A DNA stretch of 64,000 bases. Source: Caldicellulosiruptor saccharolyticus DSM 8903 (GTDB taxonomy: Bacteria; Bacillota; Thermoanaerobacteria; Caldicellulosiruptorales; Caldicellulosiruptoraceae). This document shows, piece by piece, positions 25,945 through 36,071 of the stretch (its first letter is position 1; each line of letters starts with the position of its first letter). The stretch is from contig NC_009437.1 of NCBI RefSeq assembly GCF_000016545.1, positions 1,157,501-1,221,500 on the forward strand, in the 5' to 3' direction. The notes under the pieces were generated by a model. That model had not been told where the DNA came from. It saw only the letters and a program-made list of their open reading frames with translations, and made no database searches. The position numbers were made by a program, and so were the translations under genes.

Positions 25945-26279
25945 CTTGGAAAATATAAGGTTATAGGGTATTAAGACATACAAGAGGCATGTAGATTGGA
26001 GGTGAGTTGCTCATTTAAGAGAGGTATGTAACAAAAAACGATAAGTCTCAAATTTCTCCCAAATATGCTAATACAATTTGCAATAACCTTTATATTAATG
26101 GAAAATCATTTGTTCAACAAGCTATTACATCCCCCGAAAACACAGAATATTAAGACTTTCGGGAACTATATCCTAAAACTTTTTCTTGTTAGAGCAAAAA
26201 TCTATAGTAATAGGATAACAAAAAGAGAAATACCAGCAATAAAGCAACAATGTACTCAAAAATCTTTTTACATGTTTTT
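25945..26279. other. Intergenic region between convergent aroE and gtrA genes
   Basis: About 335 bp of AT-rich sequence. An open frame of 72 codons (26065-26283) has no ribosome binding site and unlikely composition. No clear terminator hairpin, RNA or repeat seen. Confidence 0.5.
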
Positions 26280-26747
26280 TTAAATACTCTCATTATTTGT
26301 CTCCATTTTAGTAAACACCCAGAACTTATATAAAATATAGTTTACCCCTTGAGCACATAAAGTTGCAAGTATTTTTGCAATTAAAATTGAGTTTGACAGA
26401 TATAGCCTTGAAAGTTTTATCATTACAATTGAGAGTAGCAATGAGATAATATTTGTAAAGGCAAACTTTACTACCTTTAGTATTATTATACGTCCTTTTG
26501 TGCTATCTTCAAATGTCCACTTTTTGTTCATCAAAAAACTGTTGACCATACCAGCCGTGTAGCCAAAAACCTGACTGAAAGAAGAATTAAAATGCAAAAT
26601 AGAGTAGCAAACAAAAAAGACTGCAAAATCAATTGTTGTGTTTATAACCCCTACAATTGAAAATTTGACAAGTTCAAGTAATTGATTGACCTTTGAATGA
26701 ATTTTTAAAATAAACTTTCTTTTGAGGGATACATTACTCATGTTCAT
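26280..26747 (-). CDS. GtrA-family membrane protein
   Basis: 155 residues with four hydrophobic segments (LVKFSIVGVINTTIDFAVFF is the family opening; FGYTAGMVNSFLMNKKWTF the conserved middle). GtrA proteins are thought to help flip polyprenyl-linked sugars across the membrane for glycosylation of surface polymers. It overlaps the upstream glycosyltransferase by 14 bp on the same strand, forming the usual GtrA/GtrB pair. Confidence 0.9.
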   Translation of the reverse strand: MNMSNVSLKRKFILKIHSKVNQLLELVKFSIVGVINTTIDFAVFFVCYSILHFNSSFSQVFGYTAGMVNSFLMNKKWTFEDSTKGRIIILKVVKFAFTNIISLLLSIVMIKLSRLYLSNSILIAKILATLCAQGVNYILYKFWVFTKMETNNESI

Positions 26748-27687
26748 CTTTTGCTATCTCCTCAATAAGATATAGCGGTCGTCTCTTTACCTCTTTATAA
26801 ATCTTCCCTATGTACTCACCAATCAATCCCAGTGCAACAAGCTGAAGCCCGCCTATAAACCAAATTGAAATGGTTAAAGAGGTCCAACCTGCAATGGCTT
26901 GTCCTCTTATCTTCTGAACTATTGCATATATCAAAATTGCAATGCTGAGTAAAAACATCAAAAAGCCTGCAAAAGTTATATATTTTATTGGCTTTACAGA
27001 AAATGAGGTTATTCCTTCAAAGGCAAAAGAAAGCATCTTTTTGAGTGGATATTTTGTCTTACCTGCAATCCTTTCTTGTCTTTCATAATACACAATTGTT
27101 GATTTGAGCCCAATCAGGGGAATTATTCCTCTCAAAAACAAATTTCTCTCTTCAAACTGCATCAAAAACTCTAAGGCTTTTTTACTCAAAAGCCTGTAAT
27201 CTGCATGGTTATACACAATTTCAACTCCAAATGCCCGCATCAGCTTATAAAAACTCTGTGCTGTAAATCTTTTGAAAAAAGTATCAGTTTTTCTGCTGCT
27301 TCGAACACCATACACAACATCATACCCTTCTTCAAACTTTTTGATAAACTCGTCAATTACGTTTATATCATCCTGCAAATCAGCATCCAATGTAATTGCA
27401 CAGTCACAAAACTTCAGAGCATAGCTCATTCCAGCCATCAAAGCATTTTGATGGCCACAGTTTCTCGAAAGTTTTACACCAACAAACTTTATGTCTTTTG
27501 TTGCCTCTTTTATTAGCTGCCAAGTTTTGTCTTTACTCCCATCATCCACAAAGATAATTCTGCTGTTTTCGGATATTAGTCCCTTTTTCAAAAGATCGTC
27601 AAACTTTTGCAGCATCTTCTCAATTGTATAAGGAAGCATCTCTTCTTCGTTATAGCATGGGATTACAAAGTATACTTTTGGTAGCAT
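26734..27687 (-). CDS. Polyprenyl-phosphate glycosyltransferase, GT2 (GtrB/DPM1-like)
   Basis: Transfers a sugar from a nucleotide donor to a polyprenyl phosphate. The N-terminal GT2 domain has VYFVIPCYNEEEMLP, IIFVDDGSKDKTW, GHQNALMAGM and the DxD of ALTLDADLQDD-type sequence (AITLDADLQDD here). Two C-terminal membrane helices follow (FAGFLMFLLSIAILIYAIV and a second ending LVALGLIGEYIGKIY). The ATG at 27687 is chosen because GAAAGGA precedes it and it opens MLPKVYFVIP; the frame is open 45 bases further. About 317 residues. Confidence 0.93.
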   Translation of the reverse strand: MLPKVYFVIPCYNEEEMLPYTIEKMLQKFDDLLKKGLISENSRIIFVDDGSKDKTWQLIKEATKDIKFVGVKLSRNCGHQNALMAGMSYALKFCDCAITLDADLQDDINVIDEFIKKFEEGYDVVYGVRSSRKTDTFFKRFTAQSFYKLMRAFGVEIVYNHADYRLLSKKALEFLMQFEERNLFLRGIIPLIGLKSTIVYYERQERIAGKTKYPLKKMLSFAFEGITSFSVKPIKYITFAGFLMFLLSIAILIYAIVQKIRGQAIAGWTSLTISIWFIGGLQLVALGLIGEYIGKIYKEVKRRPLYLIEEIAKDEHE

Positions 27688-28351
27688 GGTATAAATCCTT
27701 TCTTCGTGAATTTTTATTAAATTATATCTCACCTTTTTCAGAACTTCAACTTATAATTATTGAAAGAAAACTATTCTGTTTAATGGATATAAAATTTCAG
27801 AAATAACCAATTATTCGGAATAATCATTAATACTTTATCTTCTGCAAGAATAATGCAGGAATTTCTCAACCTTTTTGGCAATAAAAAAATAAAAACTCAG
27901 CAGACTACTTCCATGTAACCAAGTAATTAAAAGTATCAATACCACTTCCGGATGTTAGACATTAAAAAATTTTCTTTCTTAGTAACAGAATGAAAAAGAA
28001 AATTTCAAAAAGTAAATTAGAGGTTAAAGATTTGACAGCATTGTTAGAGCGAATAATACTTAATTCCTTTCTGGGACTATTTATATGTATTTTAACATAA
28101 CAGGGAATTCGCTCAATAGTTAATCTTCCTGATTTTAGAACAGCGTATAAAGAGGGGTGCACAAAAAGTGAAGTAATTAAACAAATAATTATAATTGATA
28201 TATAGTTAAATACTATAAAAAAAGTAATGGAAAGAATTGCTAACTTCTGTAAAACTTTAGAATCTCTATGGTGTTGTAATTTCTTAGATAGAGGCAGTTT
28301 TCAATAAAAAAGTAACTAACAACGTTTAGCGCTATTCAAAAATTTTTTAAA
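27688..28351. other. Long AT-rich intergenic region before the pilus block
   Basis: About 660 bp between the divergent glycosyltransferase and the pilus operon promoter. Only short unlikely open frames (for example a 66-codon frame on the minus strand at 27962-28162 without a ribosome binding site). No RNA motif recognised. It may hold regulatory sites for the large downstream operon. Confidence 0.45.
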
Positions 28352-28380
28352 TTGCGCAATTAATTTAAGTGTAGTATAAT
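28352..28380 (+). promoter_or_regulatory. Promoter for the pilus block
   Basis: TTGCGC at 28352-28357, a 17-bp spacer and TATAAT at 28375-28380, 80 bp before the first gene. It is the only good promoter I see ahead of the tightly packed genes that run to about 44.3 kb. Confidence 0.55.
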
Positions 28381-28460
28381 AAAAAGTAAGAAAATGTGTA
28401 AATTTATTTACAAAAGGTTCACAAAAATATATGAAAAAATATTCGAGGGGGTATGGGTGA

Positions 28461-28664
28461 TTGAATAAATTAGAAAAATTTATAAAAGAAAATGTGGGAA
28501 TGTTGGTAGGCGGAGCTTTAGCTCTTATTTTGATTCTGTTTATTTTAGAAGTTGGAATTGTCAAAGCTATACTGATAACAGTAGTTGTCATTGTTGGAAT
28601 AATATTAGGTAAAAAGTTTATAACGTATGATAAAATAAGAGAACTTCTGAAAGATAAGAATTGA
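28461..28664 (+). CDS. Small integral membrane protein (DUF2273-like)
   Basis: 67 residues from TTG 28461 (GAGGGGG upstream). It has two hydrophobic segments (VGMLVGGALALILILFILEV and AILITVVVIVGIILGKKFI) and a basic C-terminus (DKIRELLKDKN). Length and pattern match the DUF2273 small membrane proteins. First gene ahead of the response-regulator fusion, 39 bp away. Confidence 0.7.
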   Translation: MNKLEKFIKENVGMLVGGALALILILFILEVGIVKAILITVVVIVGIILGKKFITYDKIRELLKDKN

Positions 28665-28703
28665 AATAACCGAAAGTTCAAATAGAGGGGTAGGTGTATC
28701 AGG

Positions 28704-31700
28704 GTGAAAATCTTAATTGTGGATGATGCTGTTTTTATACGAAAGGTTTTAAGGGGAATATTACAAGAATTAGGAGAAGAAGTAGTAGGAGAAGCTTCAA
28801 GTGGAAACGAAGCTTTAAGAATGGTTAAGGAATACAGACCTGATGTAGTGACTTTAGATATTACTTTGCCGGATATGAGTGGATTAGAGCTCTTAAAAAA
28901 AATAAAAGAAGTTTCATCCTCTACGCAGGTTGTAATGATTACAGCAATTAGTAATCATGAGGTTGTAAAAGAGGCGATGAAAGTTGGAGCAACAAATTAT
29001 ATCACCAAACCGTTTTCCCGGGAAAAAGTTGAAGAGGTTCTGAAAAAAGTAGAAAAAAATATTCAAGCGATGTCTCAAATTGAAAGAAATATGACAAACG
29101 AGGAAAGTATAGGTCAGAAAGAATTAAGTCAAGCGACAATTGAAACACCTGGTGTGGAGAATGAAAGCAAAAACGAGGAAGTTGCTAGAATTGATGAATT
29201 CGTAAAAGTTGAAGGTGAGGGAGGTAAAAGTAAAGTTGATACAACTGAAATTTCAGATGTTCCAGAATTGACCCAAGATCTCTCAGAAAAAAGAAATGAA
29301 ACAAATAATCAGCAAGAAATCAGCGAAAAAGTTTCAGATTTGATAGAGACAAAGATGGGTGTGTCAGATGAGTTTCTTGAGGATGAAAAAGAAAAAGAAG
29401 GAAGTACTACAAGTGTTTTTTACGACGAAGACAAAGGTGAGGAGATAGACGTTGGTGGTATTGTGACTAATATTGAATTTGAGCAGAAAGGTGGGGAAGA
29501 TATCCTTTCAATTTGTACAAACAAAGAAATAGCTTACAATGTGGGGAGAATGAAATTAGGGAATGGAGTAATAGTTACTATCGAGGAGTGCTTTGTAGCA
29601 TCAAATGTCAAACATGAGTATACATTTGAGAATAGTCTTGTTGAGAAAGTAGAAGTAAAAGAAATAAATGGAAATGTATATATTATGGTTCTAACAAAAG
29701 CTAAAAAGTTTGATATTCGTGAAAGAGAAGGGAAGATATCAATAGTTCTCAGAAGAAGCAAGGGAGTTATTTCATACAATAAAAATAATAAATTCATAAT
29801 GATAGATAATGTGGTGCCTTCCAGTATTCAAGTTGATGCTATCTCCGAGAAAGAATACACCATCAGGATTTCTACCAGTGACATAATATTTAATGAGGGA
29901 GAAACTAAAGTAGAGGATTTAATAGTAGACAGATATATAGTAGAAAAGAGTGAAAAGGGATATGATGTAAAAGTTATTTTATACAAGGAAGCAAGACATG
30001 AAATTATTGAAGGAAGAACATCGGTTGGAATAAAATTTGTGGAAGTAAATATTTTGAAAGATATCTTAATACATCATTCTGACGAGGAAACACTAATAGA
30101 ACTTGTAACAAACTCAAGTACTGTGCCTGTAGTATTGGAGCATGATACCGAGAACGGGGTTGCATATGCCTATTTGCATGGTTATATTGTGGCAAAAACG
30201 TTGCTTGAGAGAAACTTTGAATTCGAAGAGGAGTATCTTGAAAGTCTTAAAATAGTTGAAGATAGGGAAAAAGGCCAGTCGTATCTTGTCATCTGCTCAC
30301 CAGTAAAAAGGATTTCGGTTGTAAAAGAAAAAGGCAGAACGTTTATTTCAATAAAACCTAACAAAGCTTTTGTGCTCTACAATTTGTTCCAGGAATGCAT
30401 TGTATTTCAAAATATACTTCCTGAGGAGATTGAAATTAACCATAACCAAATTCAAAACACGATTGAGTTTCATGTCAATAACAAATATGTAAATTTATTG
30501 AAAGACCCTATTTTAAACAGTGAGCAATTTGAAGCATTCAGTTCTATTGAAATAGAAAGAGTGGGAAAGGGATATAGCGGAACAATTGTTCTTAAAAATA
30601 AGAGTAAAATCGAGGTTGCACTGTCAAAAGATAGGACGTCAACAAACCTATTTATAATACCATATAGAAAGTTGAATAAAATCAAAGCATTTGAATATGA
30701 AGAAAATGGTCCAAAAGCATCTTTAACTCTCAAGGGTGAGGGAGAAATAAAGTATTTAGCAGAAAGAGACAAAGAAAAGGGTGCTGTTACTATTAAAGTT
30801 TTAACTGCTTCTTTATGTAATATCGAGCAACCAATAGTTGAATTCAGAGAAGGCTGTATTGAACGGGTAGAGTTCTATGAGCAAGAGGAAGATGTGATAA
30901 TAAACATTTATAGCAAAGTGGAAGACTTTAATGTAAGATTAGAGAATTCAAACATAATTGTTGAGTTTGAAGCACAAGTTGTAACAGTTAATCCAGTTAT
31001 TGAAGACGATATGGTAGTATTTGAACTGTCCCGGATAGATTACGATGATGTGGAAGTTATAAAAGACGATGAAAATAATATGTTAATCGTAAAAATAAGA
31101 AGAAGGGATATATACATTGAAAAAGGAATCAAATATTTGCAAAGCAAGGTTGTCAAAAGATATCAGGTAGCTCAGGAAAATGGTTATAAACTGTTGATTG
31201 ATACTGCTGACCAAGTCAGATACTCTGTAGAAAAGAAAGAAGATAAAATATTTTTGACAGTTGAAAAATGCCCTGTTCTTGAAAAGGTTGAAGTTAAAGA
31301 AGTTAACGAAGAGCTAGTGCATGTTGAGTTTCATTTCAACAGAGGTGGAATTAAACCACAGAAGGTTGAAAAAGAAGATGGAAAGCTTAATGTCTTGTTA
31401 GGAGAGGTATTAACTAAAGAAAAAGATATTGTGTGGAATACCAAATCAAGGAAAGTTGTTAAAAGTATAGATTATATAAGCAGCGAAAAAGTACTTATTT
31501 TGTCCATAGAGCATGCTTATGCATTTTGGCAAGTAGTAGTAGAGAACAATGTTATAAAACTTATTTTTGAAGTGAAACATTGTGAAATCTTGGTTGAGGA
31601 TGAATATATCAAGATACAAAATGTTGAAAGCAATAAAGTGCAAATCTTGAAATTTGAAGATAATGGTTTGCTAATTGCTATAATTCCACAAAGCGCAGCT

Positions 31701-31904
31701 TTTGTAACTTCTAATTCTCTCAAACTAACTTCAAATAATGTTTTGTATTCTGCAATTGAGCAAGATATAAATCAAACAGAATGGAAAGTTTACGTATTAT
31801 ATAAACCAAACATGATGTTTGAGTCAGAAATTGACAATAATGACGTAATGATAAAAATAACCTCGAAAAGAAACAATTTTGCTGAGAGTGAATTAGGAAC
31901 ATAG
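28704..31904 (+). CDS. Response-regulator receiver fused to a giant beta-repeat region
   Basis: Residues 1-118 are a CheY-like receiver with every key residue: acidic pair D7/D8 (IVDDAVF), phospho-acceptor D52 (TLDITLPDM), T80 (VMITAIS) and K102 (TKPFS). An acidic, Glu/Lys-rich linker of about 120 residues follows. About 800 residues of repeating beta-strand pattern complete the protein, alternating segments such as VKEINGNVYIMVLTKAKKFD, KYLAERDKEKGAVTIKVLTA and VVVENNVIKLIFEVKHCEI. The repeats vaguely recall AMIN-type beta domains but I cannot assign them. No signal peptide or membrane helix, so it should be cytoplasmic. No DNA-binding output domain. It lies 27 bp before pilB, which suggests control of the pilus motor. 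Confidence 0.8.
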   Translation: MKILIVDDAVFIRKVLRGILQELGEEVVGEASSGNEALRMVKEYRPDVVTLDITLPDMSGLELLKKIKEVSSSTQVVMITAISNHEVVKEAMKVGATNYITKPFSREKVEEVLKKVEKNIQAMSQIERNMTNEESIGQKELSQATIETPGVENESKNEEVARIDEFVKVEGEGGKSKVDTTEISDVPELTQDLSEKRNETNNQQEISEKVSDLIETKMGVSDEFLEDEKEKEGSTTSVFYDEDKGEEIDVGGIVTNIEFEQKGGEDILSICTNKEIAYNVGRMKLGNGVIVTIEECFVASNVKHEYTFENSLVEKVEVKEINGNVYIMVLTKAKKFDIREREGKISIVLRRSKGVISYNKNNKFIMIDNVVPSSIQVDAISEKEYTIRISTSDIIFNEGETKVEDLIVDRYIVEKSEKGYDVKVILYKEARHEIIEGRTSVGIKFVEVNILKDILIHHSDEETLIELVTNSSTVPVVLEHDTENGVAYAYLHGYIVAKTLLERNFEFEEEYLESLKIVEDREKGQSYLVICSPVKRISVVKEKGRTFISIKPNKAFVLYNLFQECIVFQNILPEEIEINHNQIQNTIEFHVNNKYVNLLKDPILNSEQFEAFSSIEIERVGKGYSGTIVLKNKSKIEVALSKDRTSTNLFIIPYRKLNKIKAFEYEENGPKASLTLKGEGEIKYLAERDKEKGAVTIKVLTASLCNIEQPIVEFREGCIERVEFYEQEEDVIINIYSKVEDFNVRLENSNIIVEFEAQVVTVNPVIEDDMVVFELSRIDYDDVEVIKDDENNMLIVKIRRRDIYIEKGIKYLQSKVVKRYQVAQENGYKLLIDTADQVRYSVEKKEDKIFLTVEKCPVLEKVEVKEVNEELVHVEFHFNRGGIKPQKVEKEDGKLNVLLGEVLTKEKDIVWNTKSRKVVKSIDYISSEKVLILSIEHAYAFWQVVVENNVIKLIFEVKHCEILVEDEYIKIQNVESNKVQILKFEDNGLLIAIIPQSAAFVTSNSLKLTSNNVLYSAIEQDINQTEWKVYVLYKPNMMFESEIDNNDVMIKITSKRNNFAESELGT

Positions 31905-31931
31905 AAATAAGGGAAAAGAGGGGAGATTATT

Positions 31932-33644
31932 TTGCCAAGAGAAAGAAAGAGAATTGGAGATGTTTTAGTAGAGGCAAAGATAATTACACCTCAGCAACTG
32001 GAAGAGGCACTTAAAATTCAAAAGCAGACCAATAAAAAATTGGGAGAGATACTGGTTGAGAAAGGTTATATAACAGAAGATGAGCTAATAGAGATTTTAG
32101 AATTTCAGTTAGGGATACCGCACATAAAATTAGATGTATATCCGATTGATCCTAAGGCAGTTGAAACGATTTCTGAGTCGATTGCACGAAGGCATACCGT
32201 TTTGCCGGTAAGTTTTGCTGAAGATGGAAGCCTGATTGTGGCAATGGCCGACCCTCTTAATATATTTGCAATGGAGGATATTGAGATTTATTCAGGCAGA
32301 AGAGTGCGGCCACGAATTGCCAAGGCATCCGATATTAAACGTGCGATCGAAAGGTTCTATGGTAAGCAAGAAGCTCTAAAAGCGGCTGAAGAGTTGCAAA
32401 AAGAAAGTAGCGAAAAGGACAGCCAAGCCAAAAGAGCTACTTTAACACCGCGATTCCAGCTTGGTTTGGAAGACGGAACAGAAGGACCTATTGTAAGACT
32501 TGTCAATTCCATTTTTGAACAAGCTATTACATCGCGTGCAAGCGACATTCATATTGAACCATTTGAGAACGAGATAAAAGTCAGATACAGAATAGATGGT
32601 GTATTGTATGATGTTTTAAAGTTAGATATTGGGATATTATCATCATTGGTGGCAAGAATTAAGATTGTAGGTAATATGGACATTGCAGAAAAGAGGATAC
32701 CACAGGATGGGCGAACAACTTACATTTTTTCGGATAAAATATATGACATGAGAATCTCCTCTTTACCATGTGTTTATGGTGAAAAGATTGTTGTGCGTGT
32801 GATAGACAAAAGTGCATTTGTGCGTTCCAAAACTGAGCTTGGCTTGACTGAAGAGGACGAAGAGAAATATAACAAGCTGATTGCTGCGCCACATGGAATA
32901 ATCTTGGTCTGTGGTCCCACCGGTAGTGGTAAGTCTACTACGCTTTATACTATTTTAAACGAACTTAACACTGGAACGCGCAACATAATAACCGTTGAGG
33001 ATCCTGTTGAAAGTACTATAGAAGGTATTAATCAAGTTGAGGTCAATACCAAAGCAGGGCTAACATTTGCAGCGGCGCTGAGATCAATCTTGCGACAGGA
33101 CCCGGATATAATTATGATTGGTGAGATCCGAGACAGAGAGACAGCTGACATGGCAATCAGGGCTGCTATTACAGGGCATTTAGTGTTGTCAACCATTCAT
33201 ACAAATGATGCAGCAAGTGCAATTACAAGGTTGGTTGACATGGGGATAGAAAACTTTTTGATAAGCTCGTCGTTGGTAGGAGTAATATCACAGAGATTGA
33301 TAAGAAAACTATGTCCATACTGTAAAGAGCCTTATGAGCCATCAGAGGAAGAAAAAATTCTTCTTGCCATAAAGCAAGATGAGAATGTAAAATTATACAG
33401 AAAGAGAGGATGTCATATATGTGATAAAAAAGGTTACTATGGTAGAACAGGTGTATATGAAATTCTGATTGTGACAAAAGAGTTGAGAAAACTTATAAAC
33501 AAAAAAGATGTCAGCAGTGAGGAGATAAAGGAACTTGCTGTCAAACAGGGGATGAAGACACTGCGACAAGCTTGCAAAGAGAGAGTTTTGAATGGAATTA
33601 CATCAGTTGAAGAATATCTGAAGATTACTTATGCACTTGAATAG
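31932..33644 (+). CDS. pilB: Type IV pilus assembly ATPase PilB/GspE
   Basis: Hexameric cytoplasmic motor driving pilin polymerisation. The N-terminal GspE N domain covers about residues 1-150 (RIGDVLVEAKIITPQQLEEAL, LGEILVEKGYITEDEL). The C-terminal ATPase has Walker A CGPTGSGKSTTLY, the Asp box EDPVE, Walker B PDIIMIGEIRDRETADMA, the His box TGHLVLSTIHTNDA, and the tetracysteine zinc site (CPYC ... CHIC). 570 residues, full length. Starts at TTG 31932 with GAGGGGAG upstream. Confidence 0.96.
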   Translation: MPRERKRIGDVLVEAKIITPQQLEEALKIQKQTNKKLGEILVEKGYITEDELIEILEFQLGIPHIKLDVYPIDPKAVETISESIARRHTVLPVSFAEDGSLIVAMADPLNIFAMEDIEIYSGRRVRPRIAKASDIKRAIERFYGKQEALKAAEELQKESSEKDSQAKRATLTPRFQLGLEDGTEGPIVRLVNSIFEQAITSRASDIHIEPFENEIKVRYRIDGVLYDVLKLDIGILSSLVARIKIVGNMDIAEKRIPQDGRTTYIFSDKIYDMRISSLPCVYGEKIVVRVIDKSAFVRSKTELGLTEEDEEKYNKLIAAPHGIILVCGPTGSGKSTTLYTILNELNTGTRNIITVEDPVESTIEGINQVEVNTKAGLTFAAALRSILRQDPDIIMIGEIRDRETADMAIRAAITGHLVLSTIHTNDAASAITRLVDMGIENFLISSSLVGVISQRLIRKLCPYCKEPYEPSEEEKILLAIKQDENVKLYRKRGCHICDKKGYYGRTGVYEILIVTKELRKLINKKDVSSEEIKELAVKQGMKTLRQACKERVLNGITSVEEYLKITYALE

Positions 33645-33697
33645 TATTATGAGTAAGTACAAGAGGGGAGATTAGGGGAAGGAGGAAGCAAATACTC

Positions 33698-34753
33698 ATG
33701 GATATTAATTCAATTCTCAAAGAAGCATTTCTCAAGGAGGCTTCAGATATACATATTACACCAGGTGTTCCTCCAATTTATCGAATACACGGCAGATTAG
33801 TACGGACAGATGACTCAATTCTGACCCCTGAGATGGTGGAGGAGTTTGTGCGACAGATCACCAACGAAAACCAGTTTAAAATTCTTGAGCAGAAAGGTGA
33901 GATAGACTTTTCTTACAGCATAAAAGGCGTAAGCAGATTCAGAGTAAATGTTTATAAACAAAGAGGTTCATATTCTATAGCTTTTAGAATAATTCCAGTA
34001 AATATACCACCATTTGAGACACTTGGCCTTCCACCGGTATTGAAGGAATTTACAAAATTGAACAAAGGACTTGTTTTAGTTACAGGTCCAACTGGTTCGG
34101 GTAAGTCAACAACACTGGCATCGCTGATTGACATAATCAACAAAGAAAGAGATGTACATATAATCACATTAGAGGACCCAATAGAGTATTTGCATAGACA
34201 CAACAAGAGTATTATCAATCAAAGAGAGATAGGTAGTGACACACTCAGCTTTGCAGACGCGCTGAGGGCGGCTTTGAGAGAAGATCCTGACGTAATCCTG
34301 GTTGGTGAGATGAGGGATTTGGAGACAATTGCGATAGCTTTAACAGCTGCTGAAACAGGACACCTGGTGTTTTCCACACTTCACACAATTGGAGCGGCAA
34401 AGACAATAGACCGTATAATTGACGTTTTTCCACCGCATCAGCAACAACAGATAAGAATTCAGCTATCAACAGTTTTACAGGGAGTTGTTTCTCAGCAACT
34501 TTTGACCCGTCGTGATGGTAAAGGCAGGGTTGTTGCAACAGAGGTAATGATAGTAAATCCGGCCATAAGAAACCTCATTAGGGAGGCTAAAACGTATCAG
34601 ATTCAATCAATTATTCAAACGCATCAGCGACAGGGCATGATAACAATGGAGCAGTCACTCATAGACTTGTACAAACGAGGGCTTATCACCCGTGAAGATG
34701 CGTTCAACTATGCTACTGACTTTGATTTTATGCAAAGACTGCTCAGTGCATAA
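33698..34753 (+). CDS. pilT: Type IV pilus retraction ATPase PilT
   Basis: Depolymerises pili. 351 residues without the PilB N domain: SDIHITPGVPPIYRIHGRL opening, Walker A TGPTGSGKSTTLA, EDPIEYLH, Walker B DPDVILVGEMRDLETI, TGHLVFSTLHT. The C-terminus contains a TREDAFNYATD motif typical of PilT. The presence of both PilB and PilT indicates extendable and retractable pili, so twitching or pulling on a surface is possible. Confidence 0.95.
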   Translation: MDINSILKEAFLKEASDIHITPGVPPIYRIHGRLVRTDDSILTPEMVEEFVRQITNENQFKILEQKGEIDFSYSIKGVSRFRVNVYKQRGSYSIAFRIIPVNIPPFETLGLPPVLKEFTKLNKGLVLVTGPTGSGKSTTLASLIDIINKERDVHIITLEDPIEYLHRHNKSIINQREIGSDTLSFADALRAALREDPDVILVGEMRDLETIAIALTAAETGHLVFSTLHTIGAAKTIDRIIDVFPPHQQQQIRIQLSTVLQGVVSQQLLTRRDGKGRVVATEVMIVNPAIRNLIREAKTYQIQSIIQTHQRQGMITMEQSLIDLYKRGLITREDAFNYATDFDFMQRLLSA

Positions 34754-34823
34754 GCTTTTCAAATGCTTTTTAGGTTTGGTGGTGTGACGAATAAATTTGG
34801 GATGTTAAGGAGAGTAGTGGGGT

Positions 34824-36035
34824 ATGCCGGAGTTTGTTTACAAAGCAGTAGATAGCAGTGGGAAAAATGTTGAGGGGACAATATTGGCAGATACAATTGA
34901 GCTTGCAGCAGAAAGCCTGAAGAGGCGTCAGTTGTATATAATAGACTTGCGGGAAAAAGGAGTATGGCAGAAAGATATTTCAGTTCAGTTGCGAAAAAAG
35001 ATACCTATAAAAGACTTAGCAGTGTTTTGTCGGCAGTTTGCAACAATGCTTATGGCGGGTATACCAATGGTAAGTGCGTTAGATGTCATTGCTGAGCAGT
35101 TCAAAGGCAGATATTTCGGAAAGGTATTAGAGGATATACATAAGAAAGTGCAAAGTGGGTCAATGTTGTCGAGAGCTTTGGCAGAAAAAGCTGAATGTTT
35201 CCCACCAATTTTGATAAATATGATTGAGGCTGGTGAGATGTCAGGTTCTGTTGATCAAGCACTTGATAGGATGGCTACCCACTTTGAAAAGGAGTTAAAA
35301 TTACGCCAGAAAATTATAAATGCCTTGATATACCCGGCAATTGTTATTCTTGTTGCAATAGGTGTATTGATAATAATGCTCACATTTGTTGTACCCACTT
35401 TTGTGGGAATTTTCAGCGAACTTAATGTTGAGTTGCCTGCAACCACAAGATTTATAATCACGAGTTCAAATTTTATGAGAAACAATTTTGTTTTAATAGT
35501 ACTAGTATGCATTATCTTAGTAGTTGCTTACAAAGTAATTAGAAAAACCGACAAAGGTGGTTTTTATATAGATAAGTTCAAGCTTCAAATTCCAGTTATA
35601 GGTAAGATTATACTTGGACAAATTGTAACAAGGTTTACAAGAACACTTGGTACTATGACAGCAGCAGGTGTTAGTATAGTGATAGCTCTTGAAACCACAA
35701 AAAATGTCATGACAAATGTGTTTGTTGAGAAGAAGTTTGAAGAGGTTATCGAAAGGGTGCAGAAAGGAGAAGGGTTGAGCTATCCTATTGCTGATGTGGG
35801 GATTTTCCCAAGACTTGTTGAAATTATGATAAGAACTGGTGAAGAAAGTGGTAATTTGGAATACATGCTCAATAAGGCGGCAGATTACTATGAGAATGAG
35901 GTTGAAAATCAGGTGACAAGGCTCACATCGATATTTGAGCCGATAATGATTGTCTTGCTTGCCATCATGGTTGGTTTCTTACTTGCGTCAATAATCTTGC
36001 CGATATTCAAATTGTATGGAAGTGTTGGAGCTTAA
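34824..36035 (+). CDS. pilC: Type IV pilus inner-membrane platform protein PilC/GspF
   Basis: Two homologous T2SF domains with membrane helices. Domain one: FCRQFATMLMAGIPMVSALDV ... FPPILINMIEAGEMSGSVDQAL. Domain two: RFTRTLGTMTAAGVSIVIALE ... FPRLVEIMIRTGEESGNLEYML. Three hydrophobic segments (near residues 170, 222 and 375) fit the family. 403 residues. It anchors PilB to the membrane. 70 bp after pilT. Confidence 0.96.
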   Translation: MPEFVYKAVDSSGKNVEGTILADTIELAAESLKRRQLYIIDLREKGVWQKDISVQLRKKIPIKDLAVFCRQFATMLMAGIPMVSALDVIAEQFKGRYFGKVLEDIHKKVQSGSMLSRALAEKAECFPPILINMIEAGEMSGSVDQALDRMATHFEKELKLRQKIINALIYPAIVILVAIGVLIIMLTFVVPTFVGIFSELNVELPATTRFIITSSNFMRNNFVLIVLVCIILVVAYKVIRKTDKGGFYIDKFKLQIPVIGKIILGQIVTRFTRTLGTMTAAGVSIVIALETTKNVMTNVFVEKKFEEVIERVQKGEGLSYPIADVGIFPRLVEIMIRTGEESGNLEYMLNKAADYYENEVENQVTRLTSIFEPIMIVLLAIMVGFLLASIILPIFKLYGSVGA

Positions 36036-36071
36036 AACTCAAAGATGTGTAAAAAGGCGGGGAAAATCGAA

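Noticed and set aside
26065..26283. 72-codon open frame between aroE and gtrA
   Set aside because: No ribosome binding site, runs into the end of gtrA in antisense, and composition looks random.
27962..28162. 66-codon minus-strand open frame before the pilus operon
   Set aside because: No ribosome binding site and no recognisable pattern; probably chance in AT-rich DNA.
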